From: Emydura subglobosa
Lineage: Eukaryota; Chordata; Testudines; Chelidae
Assembly (NCBI GenBank): GCA_007922225.1
Contig: ML679961.1
Span: 3,942,477 to 4,006,476 of the forward strand
Length of the DNA: 64,000 bases
Reading direction: 5' to 3'
In this document: positions 44,241-56,165 of the stretch, piece by piece
Position numbering within the stretch: position 1 is the first letter of the stretch
Layout of the letters: every line of letters starts with the position of its first letter
Program-made: the position numbers and the translations under genes
The notes under the pieces: model-generated
Told to the model about the DNA's origin: nothing
The model's input: the letters and a program-made list of their open reading frames with translations, nothing else
The model's database searches: none

Positions 44241-47207
44241 TTTCTGGCTCTCTTCTTGGTTAGGTTGTCGTTATCCAATGAGGGCACAGACTATAAAACG
44301 TGGTGTATATGGCCATTCACAGGTAACCAACACAGTTTACGCTCTGAATATCATGTGGTGTTTTCTGGCAGCTTGCAATTGTTTGCAAACCATTCATGGA
44401 ATAAAAAAATAAAAATAAATAAAAAACCCTTCCCTGAAAATGTTGGATAAATTCGAATAAAGAATAAAACAGGAACTTGAGATCTGCTCCCGGAGATTAT
44501 ATGAGCAGAAGAAAAGGCTACATTTGCTAATCAAATAATTTAAATGTTTTTTTTTTAGGTTGAGGTTTTCGGAGTGCTGATATATTAGAGTCCTTAGAAT
44601 AGTTCTTGATTTGCTGCAAATATTTTCTCTACACTTCTAGAGATGAATAGAACTTTCACTCAGCAAAGTTTTTGGTTTAAAAAAATCCCCAAACATTACA
44701 AGAATTAGTTTGAATCTAAACAAGTGGTTCTCAACCTATTTACCATTGTGGAGTGCATATGCAGCTCTCTGTGTGTTGGGTGGGCCACAGCCACACAATA
44801 TATATAACCTGTATGGCCCTGAGGATGTCACATAGGCTGTAGCTGTGCTCTGATTGGGCCGGGTGTTGAGAATCTCTGATCTAAATCTAGCTCTCTGTTC
44901 CTATATCCAGAATAGTTATTTTGCTAATACCCTTAAGAATAATGTTCCCCAAACAAAAAATCTATTAAAATTTTTCATTTCTAATCTTGGACAGATTGTA
45001 TGTGGTAGAGAAATGCCGTTTATAATGGCCTGATGTCAGACTAAAGTGGAATCTAGGCACAGTGAGTTGAGTCCACAGCAACTTGAACCCACTGTGTGAG
45101 TAAACTCTCTGGAATGCAAAGTGCCACAGTGGGAAAAAGATATAGACTTAAGGGTGCAATGTTTTAACTGTTGTGTGCCTTATTAACATGGATATATGGT
45201 TTGGCAACACTGGCCTCCATCTAGTCCAATGAATTAAAAAATGTGCATGTCAAACCAGGGGCTGTTGGCAACAGAAGCAGCAATTTGAAGTTTGCAAATT
45301 AAAATCATCCCATAGTATGGAGCAGAGAATCCAGGAACCGTCACAACTAACGTTGTAAACTAATATGTATTTATTTGTGCATACAGTGGTCTCCATTAAA
45401 ACTCCAGTAGTTACTATGAAGTACCATAGTGCAGCTCTTCCCAGCGTGTAGAGTGGAAAGCTAGGGTGTCACAATTAATTTGGTGGGGATGAACTTGCAT
45501 ATTATAAGCAGCTGAATGCAGTTGGGGACGAGCAGCATGGTTTCACCATTTCTGTTTCAGTTCGGGGACATGCACAGATGGATCCTTTTAGCATTCCATG
45601 ATCTGACAACGTTGACGTGTGAACCACTGCACCACTTTTGAAGTGGTATTTTAAATATTGATCAAATGGCCAGACCGCGTTCGATGTGACTGTTGCCAGG
45701 CTATTTGTGTTCCCTAGGGTTCGTATTTTCCAACACAGCGACAAGGTCAACGTTCAGGAAATGAGACTGTCTCTTCAAAACCCTCAAGTCAGCCTTGAAG
45801 TGTTCATCTTTGCTAACAGCTTCCTTTATACACGTCTACACTTCACTGTGAAAGCAACAGGCAATTCAAAATACTGGTTATCAAATATTGCATGTGACTA
45901 TGCAAGCGCCGTACGGCCTGGAAAGTTAGTAAAGACCATACATTTTTCAGTATGCACAATGCAACATGTAGATGGTAAACCTCTGTGGCCTACAGATGGG
46001 TGGGAGCAGATACACATAGCTAATGCTAAAGAATATCCCCCATGACCACAACAAGCAAAGGATGGTACGTGGTTGGTCCATGCTACTATCTGTAGCAAGA
46101 AAAAGATGGCTTCTGTTGCCTGATCTATTGATTGTGTATTAATTATATTGATACCTTAAGATTCCCCCCATTAACATGTTGAGATTTGGTGGTTTCTTGT
46201 CCCAATCTTAGGCCAAGTGTTATTAAAATTATACTGTGGCTTGGCTTGACTGGATTCCATATGCCAAATAAATACTGCTAAAATTACCGTTCCGTTGAGA
46301 ACTGCGAGGTGCATGGTTGCAACACTCACAATTAGGAAACACCTTCTGTTATTGTAATAGTTTTATTAACACACTTAGCAAAGTTACAAACACATCAGCT
46401 CAGCATGGTAGATAGAGATAATTCAGACTGAGTATAGTCTGAGTGAGTATGCTTGTTCTTTCAGCATGCCACCCATAAGGACATTTGTCCATTGGACTTT
46501 CATACCACAAGGTGGGAAACTCAGGCAAAGTGGGGTGGGGGTTTTACTTATTGTTTACACACCTTCAAGTCATTGTTGCAGCATTTTCCAAATCAATGCT
46601 GTGTTTTCTTCTCTTAATTTGTATTTGTGTTCTGCACCGATTCAGTGCATGCGAGTGGGGAAGTATTGCCTTTTAGAGATACCCGGGCTTGGTGTTTAGT
46701 TTCCCCAGGTTTTTGTGTGATGGTTTGAGCTGGCTTGGTTTGTAACGTTAGGAGGAACCCCTAGATTTTGAACCCAGCCCTTGCTGCTGCCAACACCACC
46801 TGGCAGAAGGTTTGCATACGTTTATTCAAGTCAGTGCTATCGAGCATGGGGCTTTTAAATGGTGGACACACTCCTTTTTATATGGTGGCCACCCCGAGTA
46901 CAAAGCTGCCTCAACCCCATGAATACATATTTGGGGTGGCTTGTCCGGGCCGCTGCTGCCGCGTGCAGCGTTTTATTTGCATTTTAAGTGACTTTAGTGG
47001 TGTTTGTGGGTTCGGCTTTGCTGGCTGCAGTTTCTAGCTCAATGGCATGAAAGACCCCTCTACTACTTGCTTCAGGCTTGACATAAGTAACTGACCAAAG
47101 AATGACTCAATGCCGCAAAATTACGGGAAAAGAGGTGCCAGTGGGTGGTATTGTGAAAATTAACAGTAAGAGTAATTTTTTGCTTACAAGATACGCGGGA
47201 GTTGCAG
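44241..47207. other. No gene recognised
   Basis: Long anonymous stretch. 46330-47040 has TTTATT motifs at 46362 and 46812 and AT-to-GC shifts that could mark old minus-strand LTRs, but I found no matched ends. Frames at 45686-46045 and 46466-46699 carry no domain. Confidence 0.35.
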
Positions 47208-47384
47208 TTTATCATTCGTTTATTGTGTGATGATAGAATTAACTCAGATGCTCTGGTGTATATAATCATTCTGTGTTGAATAGGTTTCTATTAAAGGACA
47301 ATTGAAACCTATTCAAAATACAATGATTCCGCATAACATAGCATATGAGTTGATCATATCATCACACAATAAATGAATGATAAA
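47208..47384. repeat. 177-bp long hairpin element
   Basis: Arms 47208-47288 and 47304-47384 are each 81 nt and pair without any gap at about 65 of 81 positions around a 15-nt loop. Perfect blocks include TTTATTGTGTGATGATA near the outside and TTGAATAGGTTTC next to the loop. No open frame is needed to explain it. Possibly a foldback element or the remains of one. Confidence 0.9.
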
Positions 47385-47443
47385 ATGAGCTAATTGGCCA
47401 CCCTAAAAATAGCAGTGTGCCAGCTCAGAGGAGAGCTAATGCA

Positions 47444-47500
47444 AGTACGTCTACATGAGCTGGGAATCACACCCCTAGCTCCAAGTGTAGACTTAGCCTG
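47444..47500. repeat. Fragment of a Harbinger-type MITE
   Basis: TACGTCTACATGAGCTGGGA and CTCCAAGTGTAGACTTAGCC, with inverted GTCTACA / TGTAGAC ends, resemble short non-autonomous Harbinger repeats. Confidence 0.5.
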
Positions 47501-48246
47501 TCTCTCTGCTCAGACTGCGTTGGGCTAGTTTGCCTTTAATTTGGTAGAAATTCATTACCCGCTGCTTTAGTTGTCATTAAGGTGACTTTGCTGGATGTAT
47601 CAGCACCTCACACGAAGGAATGAAGTGTAGAGGAATGAAGATGAGCCAGTAAAGAATGAGCTTTTTAAACTAGCCCATTGTTTAAAGAGCTCTGTAATTT
47701 TCCATGAGCCAGTACCATTTAAAAAAAAATCAATGGGAAACAGAAAGATTAATGTCTTGCCGGGAACACAGTGAAGACGATGAGCTCTGTGATCACTTTG
47801 GTTACCACTAGAGAATATTAATGAACAGATTCTGAAACCTGGGATAGGCCAATAAACAAACAATCAAATAATATTGATGGGAGCCCATTCACATTCAGTT
47901 AAACACCCTGCAGGAATGCAGCAGGAAAATTGCATATAATCTCCAAGACAATATCCTGGAGACTACTATGAAAGAAATGTCTTTCTAGTCCTTCTCCCCA
48001 TCTCTTCCCCGCACAAAGACTGAATGATGAGGCACTCCCATTAGGGCTGGGAAAGGGGAATTCACCCCCACATCCCTGAAAACTCTCAGACACGCTGAGG
48101 AGGAGGGGAGAGGGTGTGTTTTCAGTGCAACTCTTCTGCATCCACTAAGCCAGTCAATGGGCTGAAATAGAAGCCATTGCCCCTCCATGCCCCTTATGCT
48201 GGGAGCTCTGGGGCATCAGAGCCATGTAATTAGATTACATGGGCCC
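47501..48246. other. No gene recognised
   Basis: Anonymous non-coding sequence. Confidence 0.4.
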
Positions 48247-48890
48247 TGTGGTGGGTTGTACAAACCCCACACTGGACAACAAGGGGTTAACAAATGACAT
48301 TGGGCCCAACCAGCCCCACCCCAGCAGACCTGCAGCAAATGGTCCACCTGGTGAAGGAATTAAAAGGCGGGGAGACAGCTCATTTGGGAAGGCCAGGGAA
48401 GAGAACAGATCTGCAAACCCCGGCTCCGGCAACGCAGAGCAGAGGGAAGACTGAAATCTCTAAGATAACTGCCCCAAAGGGTCTCCCCCGAGGGAAGGCA
48501 GAACTCACCCCAGAAACAGTCAGAGGGGGAATCTTTCCCCTCTCCCCCACATATGGACCCTGAACATGGATAAACCCCTCTTATTTTCTTGGCTTGCACT
48601 TGCTTAGCAGGAGAAAGCCTTGAACTGAGCCAGCCCGGGCATGGGGGAAAGAGAGATAGGAAGTGGGCCAGGGAGGGCAGCCTAAAGCAGCCTCGGTAGC
48701 TAGGTCACTGGTAGCCCCAAAGGGCCCTGGGTCAGACCCTGATGCCTTGGGAAGGGCCGGGCTCCCCTACCTACAACCACCTCCTGGTCACTGGTCATAG
48801 CTCTGACCGTTAGGCCATGCTTCCTGACCAACACCCAACTGAGGACCGTTACAGGCCCGTCCCCAGCCTGTCTTAATCTACTCTCCATGC
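48247..48890 (+). repeat. LTR related to the 9 kb copy
   Basis: Starts TGTGGTGGGTTGTACAAACC, with the CACACTGGACAACAAGGGGT block, TATA-like AATTAAAAGG (about 48359) and GGCCAGGGAAGAGAACAG. It is the plus-strand relative of the LTR at 9104-9721. The 3' end is not fixed. Confidence 0.6.
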
Positions 48891-50024
48891 TGGCCTATTT
48901 GGATCCCATGCATGCAGGGCTCCCTGTGTAGTAACTGTACCTGTGATGCCTTGCCCCGTGAAGCACCTTTCTTAAGTGCGGACAGTGAATGCAGGGTTTG
49001 GCCTTCAGCATCAAGGGGGAATTTCAGCCTCTATGAATACTGCACAGCTGAGTCAGTAGCACAGCAGAGAAAAAGCTCAGAACTCGGGATGTTTAACTTC
49101 CCCCTGTTTACCACCACCAGCCGTGAAATCCAAAGAACTGAATTCATGACTCCCAAATAAGGAAAGGCCTCTCAACGTGCTTGCACGATGTCGTTGTGAC
49201 ACCGCACCGCAGTGTTGACTCAGCAATAGCACACCCAAATGGCTGAGCTGTGCCGATCGCTAAAGCAGGCTTCAGCAGGCTGATACCTGACAAGGTGTTT
49301 GTCATCATACCGACTTGCTGTCCTTACACAAAAAAACTTTTCTGTTGACAAGAGGTCTCCTATCCACATGATAGTACATACCTGTGATAACAGTCACCTA
49401 AACACGGATGTACAGGAATAAAAGATGCAAGGATAAGTGGCACTATTGGAGGCTCTTGGCTTGCTCTGGAAAGTTCCCAAAGGTCACCAGTAAAACACTA
49501 CAGAAGCCAGATAAATGTGATTGGCAAAGCTTCGGTAACAATTATCTATGTATAAAATAGTCAAACCTAAAAGCACTTGTGCTGAGCAACATTTATACCT
49601 ACAGGTTATTTTTATGCATGTGTCTTGAGAGGTGGTTAAGCATTAATATCTTAATGCCCGTAATATCTAAATCTAAACAGTGATGCCTTTAGCAAAGGGT
49701 TAAAAGGTGCAGCTAAGGTGTCTGCTTAGATATGTTGGCCACTCATACAAGTGACAAGTCCTGCTGCAGATATATACAAAGCTTAGGGATCATGGAAGTG
49801 GTCCGTCATTAGCTCTCCTTCCTGATGAGGCTATTGGGTACATTAAGTTGGAAATCTGGTTCAAAATACCCAGCTTATTGGTGACAGGACCATGAGGGAT
49901 AAACCTCTGAATTGATGCAAAAATGTTTATTAACAAAATTATAATGTAAGGTTATTGCAAACCAGCCTTTCCCTCTTCACAGATATGTGATGGTTGGAGA
50001 GTAATCTTTCTTATGCTTGTTTTA
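48891..50024. other. No gene recognised
   Basis: Anonymous non-coding sequence. Confidence 0.4.
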
Positions 50025-50264
50025 AGACTTGGTCTACACCTAAATATTAGATTGACCTGGCTACATCATTAAGGGGTGTAAAGAATCTTGCATCCTGAGC
50101 ACCATAGGTAGGTCGATCTAACCCCTGCTGTAGACACAGCTCGGTTGACAGAAGCATTCTTCTGTTGACCTAGTGACCACCTCTTGGAGAGGTGGATTAC
50201 CTACATCGATGGAAAGCCCCTTCAGTCAATATAGGAAGTATCTGCTGCAGGGGAGACATGCCCT
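50025..50264. mobile_element. Harbinger-type MITE
   Basis: Begins AGACTTGGTCTACACC after TTA (50022-50024) and ends near GGAGACATGCCCTTGA. Internal blocks TAGGTCGATCTAACCCC, CTGTAGACACAGC and GGAGAGGTGGATTACCTACA belong to a common reptile non-autonomous Harbinger family. GGTCTACAC matches the TIR core of the 14.9 kb element. The right TIR is decayed and no coding capacity remains. Confidence 0.7.
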
Positions 50265-50679
50265 TGATTGCTTCTTTTATTAAATGAAATGTTCAGCTCA
50301 GTTAAAGGACCTCCAAGGGAATCTTTGCTTTCACCCAACAGTGACAGGGACAAAAAGCTTCAAGGAGAATACCCCGTCCTTGGCCATAAATCTGTACTTA
50401 TCACCTCCCAGTGCAATTGCAGACTCTGCAGTGCAGCTTTAAAGCTTCTATATTGCTGTAGTGCTGGATATACACTTTTATTTCCCATAGTGTCAGAAAG
50501 ATATTGAAATGTTAATTATTGCGATTTTTGCTGCGCGTCGGTAACAGTTTTCAACTGCACATTGTGGGAGAAGGTGCTGAAGACTGTAATCTTCAGAACC
50601 GTTTGCTTAAATGCAGCCATCTAACAGCAGTGTCTTCTCTAAGGGCTGGACACCTCCCCTTTGTTAAGAGATCTGAAGA

Positions 50680-51575
50680 TACTATTCTTCAAGGGTAGCA
50701 AAGGAAAGTGATGGGTAGCGCCTGGTTTATTAAAGACACAAAAGCCAGGCCAAGAGACTCTCATCACCCCTTATCTCCCCTTTGCTCGCTTCATAGAGGA
50801 AATCCTCTGTTTTATACCTACATGAAGAATTCTGGAAGTAATATCCTTGGACTCATGGTGGCCTTCTGGCTACATTCAAAGTTCCTCTCAATCACGCCAT
50901 CTTGACACTCTTCAAATCAAAATGGCAATGCATCATGTGGCAAAGTCACCATCTCAACACCCCCCCTCCTGGTTGGCTCTGGAGCTGAAGCAACTTTTGC
51001 TACGCTTTCCCCCATTTTCCTCCAGCCGTGGGAGTGTCCTGGTCCTCCAGAAAGATGACATTAGAGTCCGCCCTCTTCTTGGGCTTCAGAACCTTTTATC
51101 AAAGTGCAACAAAATGATCAAGCCTGCAGCCCAGCTAGACTCAGCAGCCCACCTCTTTCTTACAGGCACATCTGGACTTCCATAGGCTTTTCCCCATGCC
51201 TCTTCCCACACCTCCAAAACCCCCAGGTGCTAGCTTGCTCCTCCCCTAGTTCAGGGCTTCCAGTAGCCTGCAGCTTGTCCAGGTTCCTACCTCAGTTGGG
51301 CTTCCCGCTCGCTCTGGAGAAGCCTGTCTGCTCAGCTATCCTCAGTCGTCTTCCCCAGGTCCTCACCTCTGCGTGTCTCTCCTTCTCTCAGCTGGGCTCA
51401 CCCAGCTCTTATGGAAACAAGCCCTGCTCTCCCCCATCTGGGCTTTATTACTAATTAGCCCTTGCCTACCCTTCAGGGGTGATAAGAGTCTCTTGGCCTG
51501 GCTTCTGTGTCTTTAATAAACCAGGCACTACACATCACTTTTCTTAGCCTGGGCCTACCCTTCAGGTGTGGGCAG
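50680..51575. repeat. Inverted duplication, about 100-bp arms around 690 bp
   Basis: AAAGTGATGGGTAGCGCCTG and onward (50705-50775) reappears inverted at 51474-51542 (GGCCTGGCTTCTGTGTCTTT, AATAAACCAGGCACTACACA). Over about 66 bp only about four differences are seen, mostly C/T or G/A. Weaker homology extends outward (AAGGGTAGCAAAGG). The interior is LTR-like in texture. Confidence 0.8.
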
Positions 51576-52360
51576 ACACGATCATTGGCCACTCAGGCCC
51601 ATATTAACACTGCCATAGCATGTGTGGGTGAACACCCCCTCACACATCTAACCTCAGTAGCACCTTTCCTGTAGGCCTGGAAACAAAACTATCCACGACT
51701 GGCAAACTCTGTTTGCATGTGAAATGCATCGTATAAGCAACATTTTTCTACAAGGTAAGTATCTCTTTTCCTCAGATGTTTTGACTGTCGGAGATTGAAA
51801 TGCTATCAGCCACACTCACAGCTATTTATTATTCTAGTTTCTAGCAATACAAATCTGCATCTGAAATGGAGGCTATTAACACAGTTCCATTTTCTAGCTT
51901 TGCAAAAAATATTTTGCTCACAAATCCAACAGTTAATTTGAACAGTAAAATGGTAACAAAACTGGCCTTAGGTTTAATCACAAGAGCGTAGCAGTTGGTC
52001 AACTGGATGTTGGCAGCAATATGTCTGACACCCCACGCTGAAAATGGGCCTGTAAAACTGCAAAGAACAGCGAGGAAAATCAATAGGTTTGTAAATAAAT
52101 ATATTAATAAGATTAAAATTGGGACATAAAACACAACTTTTTTCTCAGTGGAGAAGGAGAACAGAATGTGGCCTATTACTACATAAATTGCATCTTAACT
52201 TCAAACTGATCCTTTGTTTTTTAAAGTGATTTTCATATTTTGTCTGTGATACAATTTGTGGTACATTTTAAAGTAGGTGCAGAGCTTCCATTAATTGGAG
52301 GAAGAACTGTGGATATAACTAGATCTGGGATAATGATTGGTTGGTTTTTTTTAAATAATG
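51576..52360. other. No gene recognised
   Basis: Anonymous non-coding sequence; the minus-strand 97-codon hydrophobic frame (51841-52134) shows no family motif. Confidence 0.4.
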
Positions 52361-52364
52361 GTCC

Positions 52365-52720
52365 AAACCAAAAAATTCCAGTTCAATTCAAACCGAAACT
52401 GAAGTTTTTTCCAATTTTCCATCTAATTGAAATATCAAAATTAATCAAAATTTCAATTTGAATTGATTGAAACATTTTGAGTTGACTTGAAATGATTATT
52501 TTCACTCTTTGATTCATTTTGAGTTGACCGAAACTCTTTCAGCTGATTCTAATTGACCCTCCTTTGTTTCATTTCAGTCATTTTCGGCGTGTTCACCATT
52601 TTTGTGGGCTTTCTTTTTAAATTGGCAAAATCTGATATTGAAATATCATTTCAAATAGAAAAGCTGAAACAAAACAGTTAAACTTCTTTAAAATGAAACA
52701 TTTTGAAACAAAGTATGTGG
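52365..52720. repeat. AT-rich degenerate motif region
   Basis: Dense near-repeats of CATTTTGAGTTGAC (52473-52486 and 52515-52528), GAAACATTTTGA and TTTCAATTTGAA-like words. It resembles a dispersed reptile repeat made of GAAACATTTTG words. Confidence 0.5.
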
Positions 52721-53953
52721 ACTCTTTTTTAACGTTTTTTTAAGCTTGAATTTGATGATTAGTTTTAGGCCCTGAAAGATACATTTTTCAATGAAGAAAA
52801 CTGTTGAAAACATTTCACCCTAGATATAACTCATCTCAATCTGAGTGAAAAATATTCCCACTATGGTTCAGTTTTTCTTTTTACAATTGTCATACAGAAG
52901 GTGACAGAATATTGTCCATCATAACTTTTTAAGGAGGATGCCTGTCTATCCAAAATAATTAGCATTTCATTGTGGTCATCTAGTGCTCACACAGTTTCCC
53001 TTTCCTCCTCTGTCAAGGGGAAAGCATGAAGCAAGTTAGAGGCTTGTGTGATTTGCACAGCATGTGACACTTGCCCAGAGCTGTCACTGGTTGGGATTTC
53101 CAGATGTGAATGTTTGCAGTGACCAAGGACTTGCTACCACAGGTGACATTATCAATGGTATGTCAAATCTGGATGGGATGGAGGGTTGAAGGAAAAAGTG
53201 GGTGATTTCAAGGACCTTTTAGAGAGGCACTATGTGGAATGCATGTGTCTGTCAGATTTTAATGGGACGGTGGCTTTTTGTGGTTTTACTGCTCTGCATG
53301 CAACCTTAGCTCAAATGCATCAGCCTTCCTGTAGCATCTCCATCACTCACAACACCCTTCAGCTGGAAAACCCGCTCCTCACTGTGCTTCTAACTCACTG
53401 GAAACTAATGAGTCTGTCAAAGAGAAAACAATTTGCATTTGTCATTTCTTATCTGCTGGGCCTGCACGCAGGCAGCTCTGACACTGATCTCCTTATGCAT
53501 GGGGAGGAGGGTGGTCAAGCACTAGACTCAAGTTGAGGCCAAGCTCAGTCTGCTACTTGGCTCAGGTGGGACTCTTCAATCATACAACGTTTATTTTGGT
53601 GCTGGGGCAGGCATTTTGCTAAATGATTCTTGCAGTGGTGTTTACTGTAAAAGTGTGGGGGCTGGAGGTAACATTGAATCTTTATAATAAAGCTGGACAG
53701 TGTTATCTGATGGCAAATGTCAGCTTGGGGTGGTTACCATGATTAATAGAAGCCATCTTTTATGTTTGACTCCCAGGGCATGTAATGGCAACATTGCTAT
53801 TTATTTCTCTTTTGGGCTGTAGAAAACCTGCTGTGCCCAGCACTGCTCCTTGAAAACCTGGGCAGAATTAAAGCAGAGGCAGTGCAAAGCAGCCTCCACG
53901 TGTGTTAACTTGGCATCATCAGAATGAAAATCGTGTGTCCCCAGGACCTGTCT
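52721..53953. other. No gene recognised
   Basis: The 116-codon frame at 53186-53536 has no domain I recognise. Confidence 0.4.
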
Positions 53954-54030
53954 CAGCAAAGCACTTAAGCATGTGCTTAAACTCAATTGATTTCAATTGG
54001 GATTTAAGCACATACTTAAGTGCTTTGCTG
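53954..54030. repeat. 77-bp hairpin repeat
   Basis: CAGCAAAGCACTTAAGCATG with TGCTTAAA pairs with TTTAAGCACATACTTAAGTG with CTTTGCTG. Only one mismatch is seen in 27-28 bp. The loop contains TCAATTGATTTCAATTGG. Decayed arms of the same family occur at 3.9 kb and perhaps 58.7 kb. Confidence 0.9.
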
Positions 54031-54294
54031 AATTTGGGCTTTAGTCCCAGTGCCCTTACTCAGGCCAATCCTTCTGGAGACTATGGGAGCCGTGACTGAG
54101 TAACCACTTCCGGACTGGGGCCAACAAGATGAGTGCATAACACAGATTCACAACATATTGTGTGTGAGAACGTGTCCAGTTTGGCCAATACCTCCTCTGA
54201 ACTCCAGGGTGGACTCAGAGCGGTCTGAAAGGCCTTAGCTTTAGGAGTGTGGGTCTCTGGAAGCAGAGGAGTTGCCTCAGCCGAGGGGCAGGGG
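54031..54294. other. No gene recognised
   Basis: Short anonymous spacer. Confidence 0.4.
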
Positions 54295-55245
54295 GTGACC
54301 AAACAAGAATACAAATAGGGCTTTAACTGAAGAAATATGGCTCATTTATTTAGTCATTAATATTAAGTAAAGAGCATAAATGTAAACAATACAAACATGA
54401 AATCAAAGAAAGATACAAAGGCCTAATATTTTTCTATGCATGCAATCATTTCTCATAATACACAATTCTATTATTGGTCATTTTATGTTTGCAGACAGAT
54501 ATTCGCTTGTAAACTCTCAGTTATTTACAAGCAGATGGTCATTTGTAAAATCCTAGTTACTTTTCACAGACAGATAAACAGACAGATGTTCGTTTGTTAT
54601 CTTAAAGCAAGTGCTACTTTCATACTTACCAAAAGCGCTTCTCTCCCTAAGCCCCTTCGGCCGAGTCGACTCTGATAAGTGTTAGCCGTCCCTTGGATGC
54701 TGCTGGTTCATAGAAGGGCTCAATCCAGCTACCGAGGATCCCAGCGGGCTGCAGTCCAAAGTGCCACTGACTTTTGGGGGTTTAAATACCCTCAGGCTGA
54801 TCACCAAACTAATCAGCTTGATCAGTATGTAACCGACCAGTGAACAGTGTCACTTTTGCTATCAGTATGTAACCAATTAGTGAACAGTGTCACTTTTGCA
54901 GTCAGCTTAACCAATCAGTGAGCAGTGTCACTTTTGGGTTAGTATCATGATCAGTGAGCATTTCCGCTGAGTCATCCTGACTTGTACTTAGTCGGCTGTA
55001 GTCAGCTCTGGTCAGCTTTTGTTTTTATGTCTGCCCTCTATTTGTGCTGTGCTAGCGCCCGGACAGCCCTTATCAGGGCCTTCCAGCCCTTTTCCCAAGC
55101 TATATACTTTACTATTCTATCTTAAAGCACAAAACCCATTAACTATTCTTTCTATATTCTACGTCCAGCACCAGATTGCTGGATCTACTCTAATATTTCC
55201 TCCTTCGCCCACCTAAGATTTGCCACCACTGTTAAGAACATTGCA
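54295..55245 (-). repeat. Probable LTR (minus) with enhancer-like tandem repeats
   Basis: Read on the minus strand it could start TGTTCTTAACAGTGG (55245) and end near 54295. A TATA-type box lies in GGGTATTTAAACCC (54778-54791) and AATAAA in the R region (TTTATT at 54345-54350). Three tandem repeats of about 40 bp lie just upstream of the TATA box. The layout is that of a retroviral LTR. Ends and target duplication are not proven. Confidence 0.55.
54821..54937 (-). repeat. 40-bp tandem repeats upstream of the LTR TATA box
   Basis: Units 54821-54860 and 54861-54900 differ at four positions. A third, 37 bp (54901-54937), shares CAGTGTCACTTTTG. Two units hold CCAAT (AACCAATTAG, AACCAATCAG). A partial fourth unit follows. 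Confidence 0.9.
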
Positions 55246-55701
55246 CCTATAGTGAGGGCAGAAATGGCAGCGGTACTAGTGTCGGGAAGTTGCTGGTAGC
55301 CATTGGAATTTTATAACCATGTTGTCTACCCCTGCTCAGCACAAGTCTAGAGGGCATGGGGCTGGAAAAGCCCTGATGCTTTATCTACTCTGGAATTGGA
55401 TGCAATTTTTTGGACAAAACTTGCAGAGTCAAGACAAAACATTTGGTGGATTCACTGAATGACTCAGGTTGGAAGCCCCTCTCTCCACTGCCAGAAAGAA
55501 GTCTGAGAAATTCGTAAACTTTTCATTATGACATTTTCAAAATTTTCAAAAGCATTGGCCACAATATGACCTGGTATTTTGGGGGATGAAAATATGCCAT
55601 TTTCATGCAGTCACTTACTGTAAAAGCGAGGACAGTTAGTGAATATAGCCCAGTAACATGTGATTGAACTAGCCCATATCTCTTAAAAAGATATGTAAGG
55701 A
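55246..55701. other. No gene recognised
   Basis: Anonymous non-coding sequence. Confidence 0.4.
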
Positions 55702-55779
55702 AGATCCTCAGCTGGTGTAAATTGTTATAGTTCCACTGAAGTCAATAGAGCTCTGACAATTGACATCAGCTAAATATCT
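55702..55779. repeat. Short hairpin repeat
   Basis: AGATCCTCAGCTGGTGTAAA and TTGTTATAG pair imperfectly with CTCTGACAATTGACATCAGC and TAAATATCT. The centre is CCACTGAAGTCAATAG, the shared CCATTGACTTCAATGG-like core. Confidence 0.65.
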
Positions 55780-55950
55780 GCCTCCTAGTCTTAATTTAAA
55801 GATTCCAAGTGATGACGAATTTACCTCCCTTGGTAATGAGTTCCAGTGGTTAATTGCCCCCTCTGTCAAAAATTTGCATCTTATTTCCACTTGGAACTTT
55901 GCAAATTTCAACTTCCAGCCATTGGATCTTATGATTTTATCTACATAGAT
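55780..55950 (-). repeat. Older CR1-like LINE fragment
   Basis: The minus strand reads KFLTEGAINHWNSLPREVNS and LGIFKLRL, the usual end of the CR1-type ORF (A.NHWN.LPREV). A stop and decay follow. Confidence 0.65.
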
Positions 55951-55952
55951 GA

Positions 55953-56165
55953 TCATGGAATCATAGAATCATAGCAGATTAGTTTTGGAAGGGAGGTCAT
56001 ATAGTTCAACCCCCTGCTCAAAGCAGGATCAACCCCAACTAAATCATCCCAGCCAGAGCTTTGTCAAGCCACACCTTAAAAACCTCTAAAGATGGAAATG
56101 CCACCACCTCCCTAGGTAACCCACTCTAGTAGTTCATCACCCTCCCAGTGAAAAAGTTATAAAAT
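55953..56165 (-). repeat. CR1 LINE 3' end
   Basis: GGAATCATAGAATCATAGCA, AACCCCCTGCTCAAAGCAGG, AACCTCTAAAGATGGAAATG and CCTAGGTAACCCACTC: minus-orientation CR1 3' terminus. Confidence 0.92.

Noticed and set aside
48780..48840. tRNA-like A box on the minus strand (TGGCCTAACGG)
   Set aside because: No matching B box or cloverleaf follows at the right distance, and it lies within or next to an LTR.
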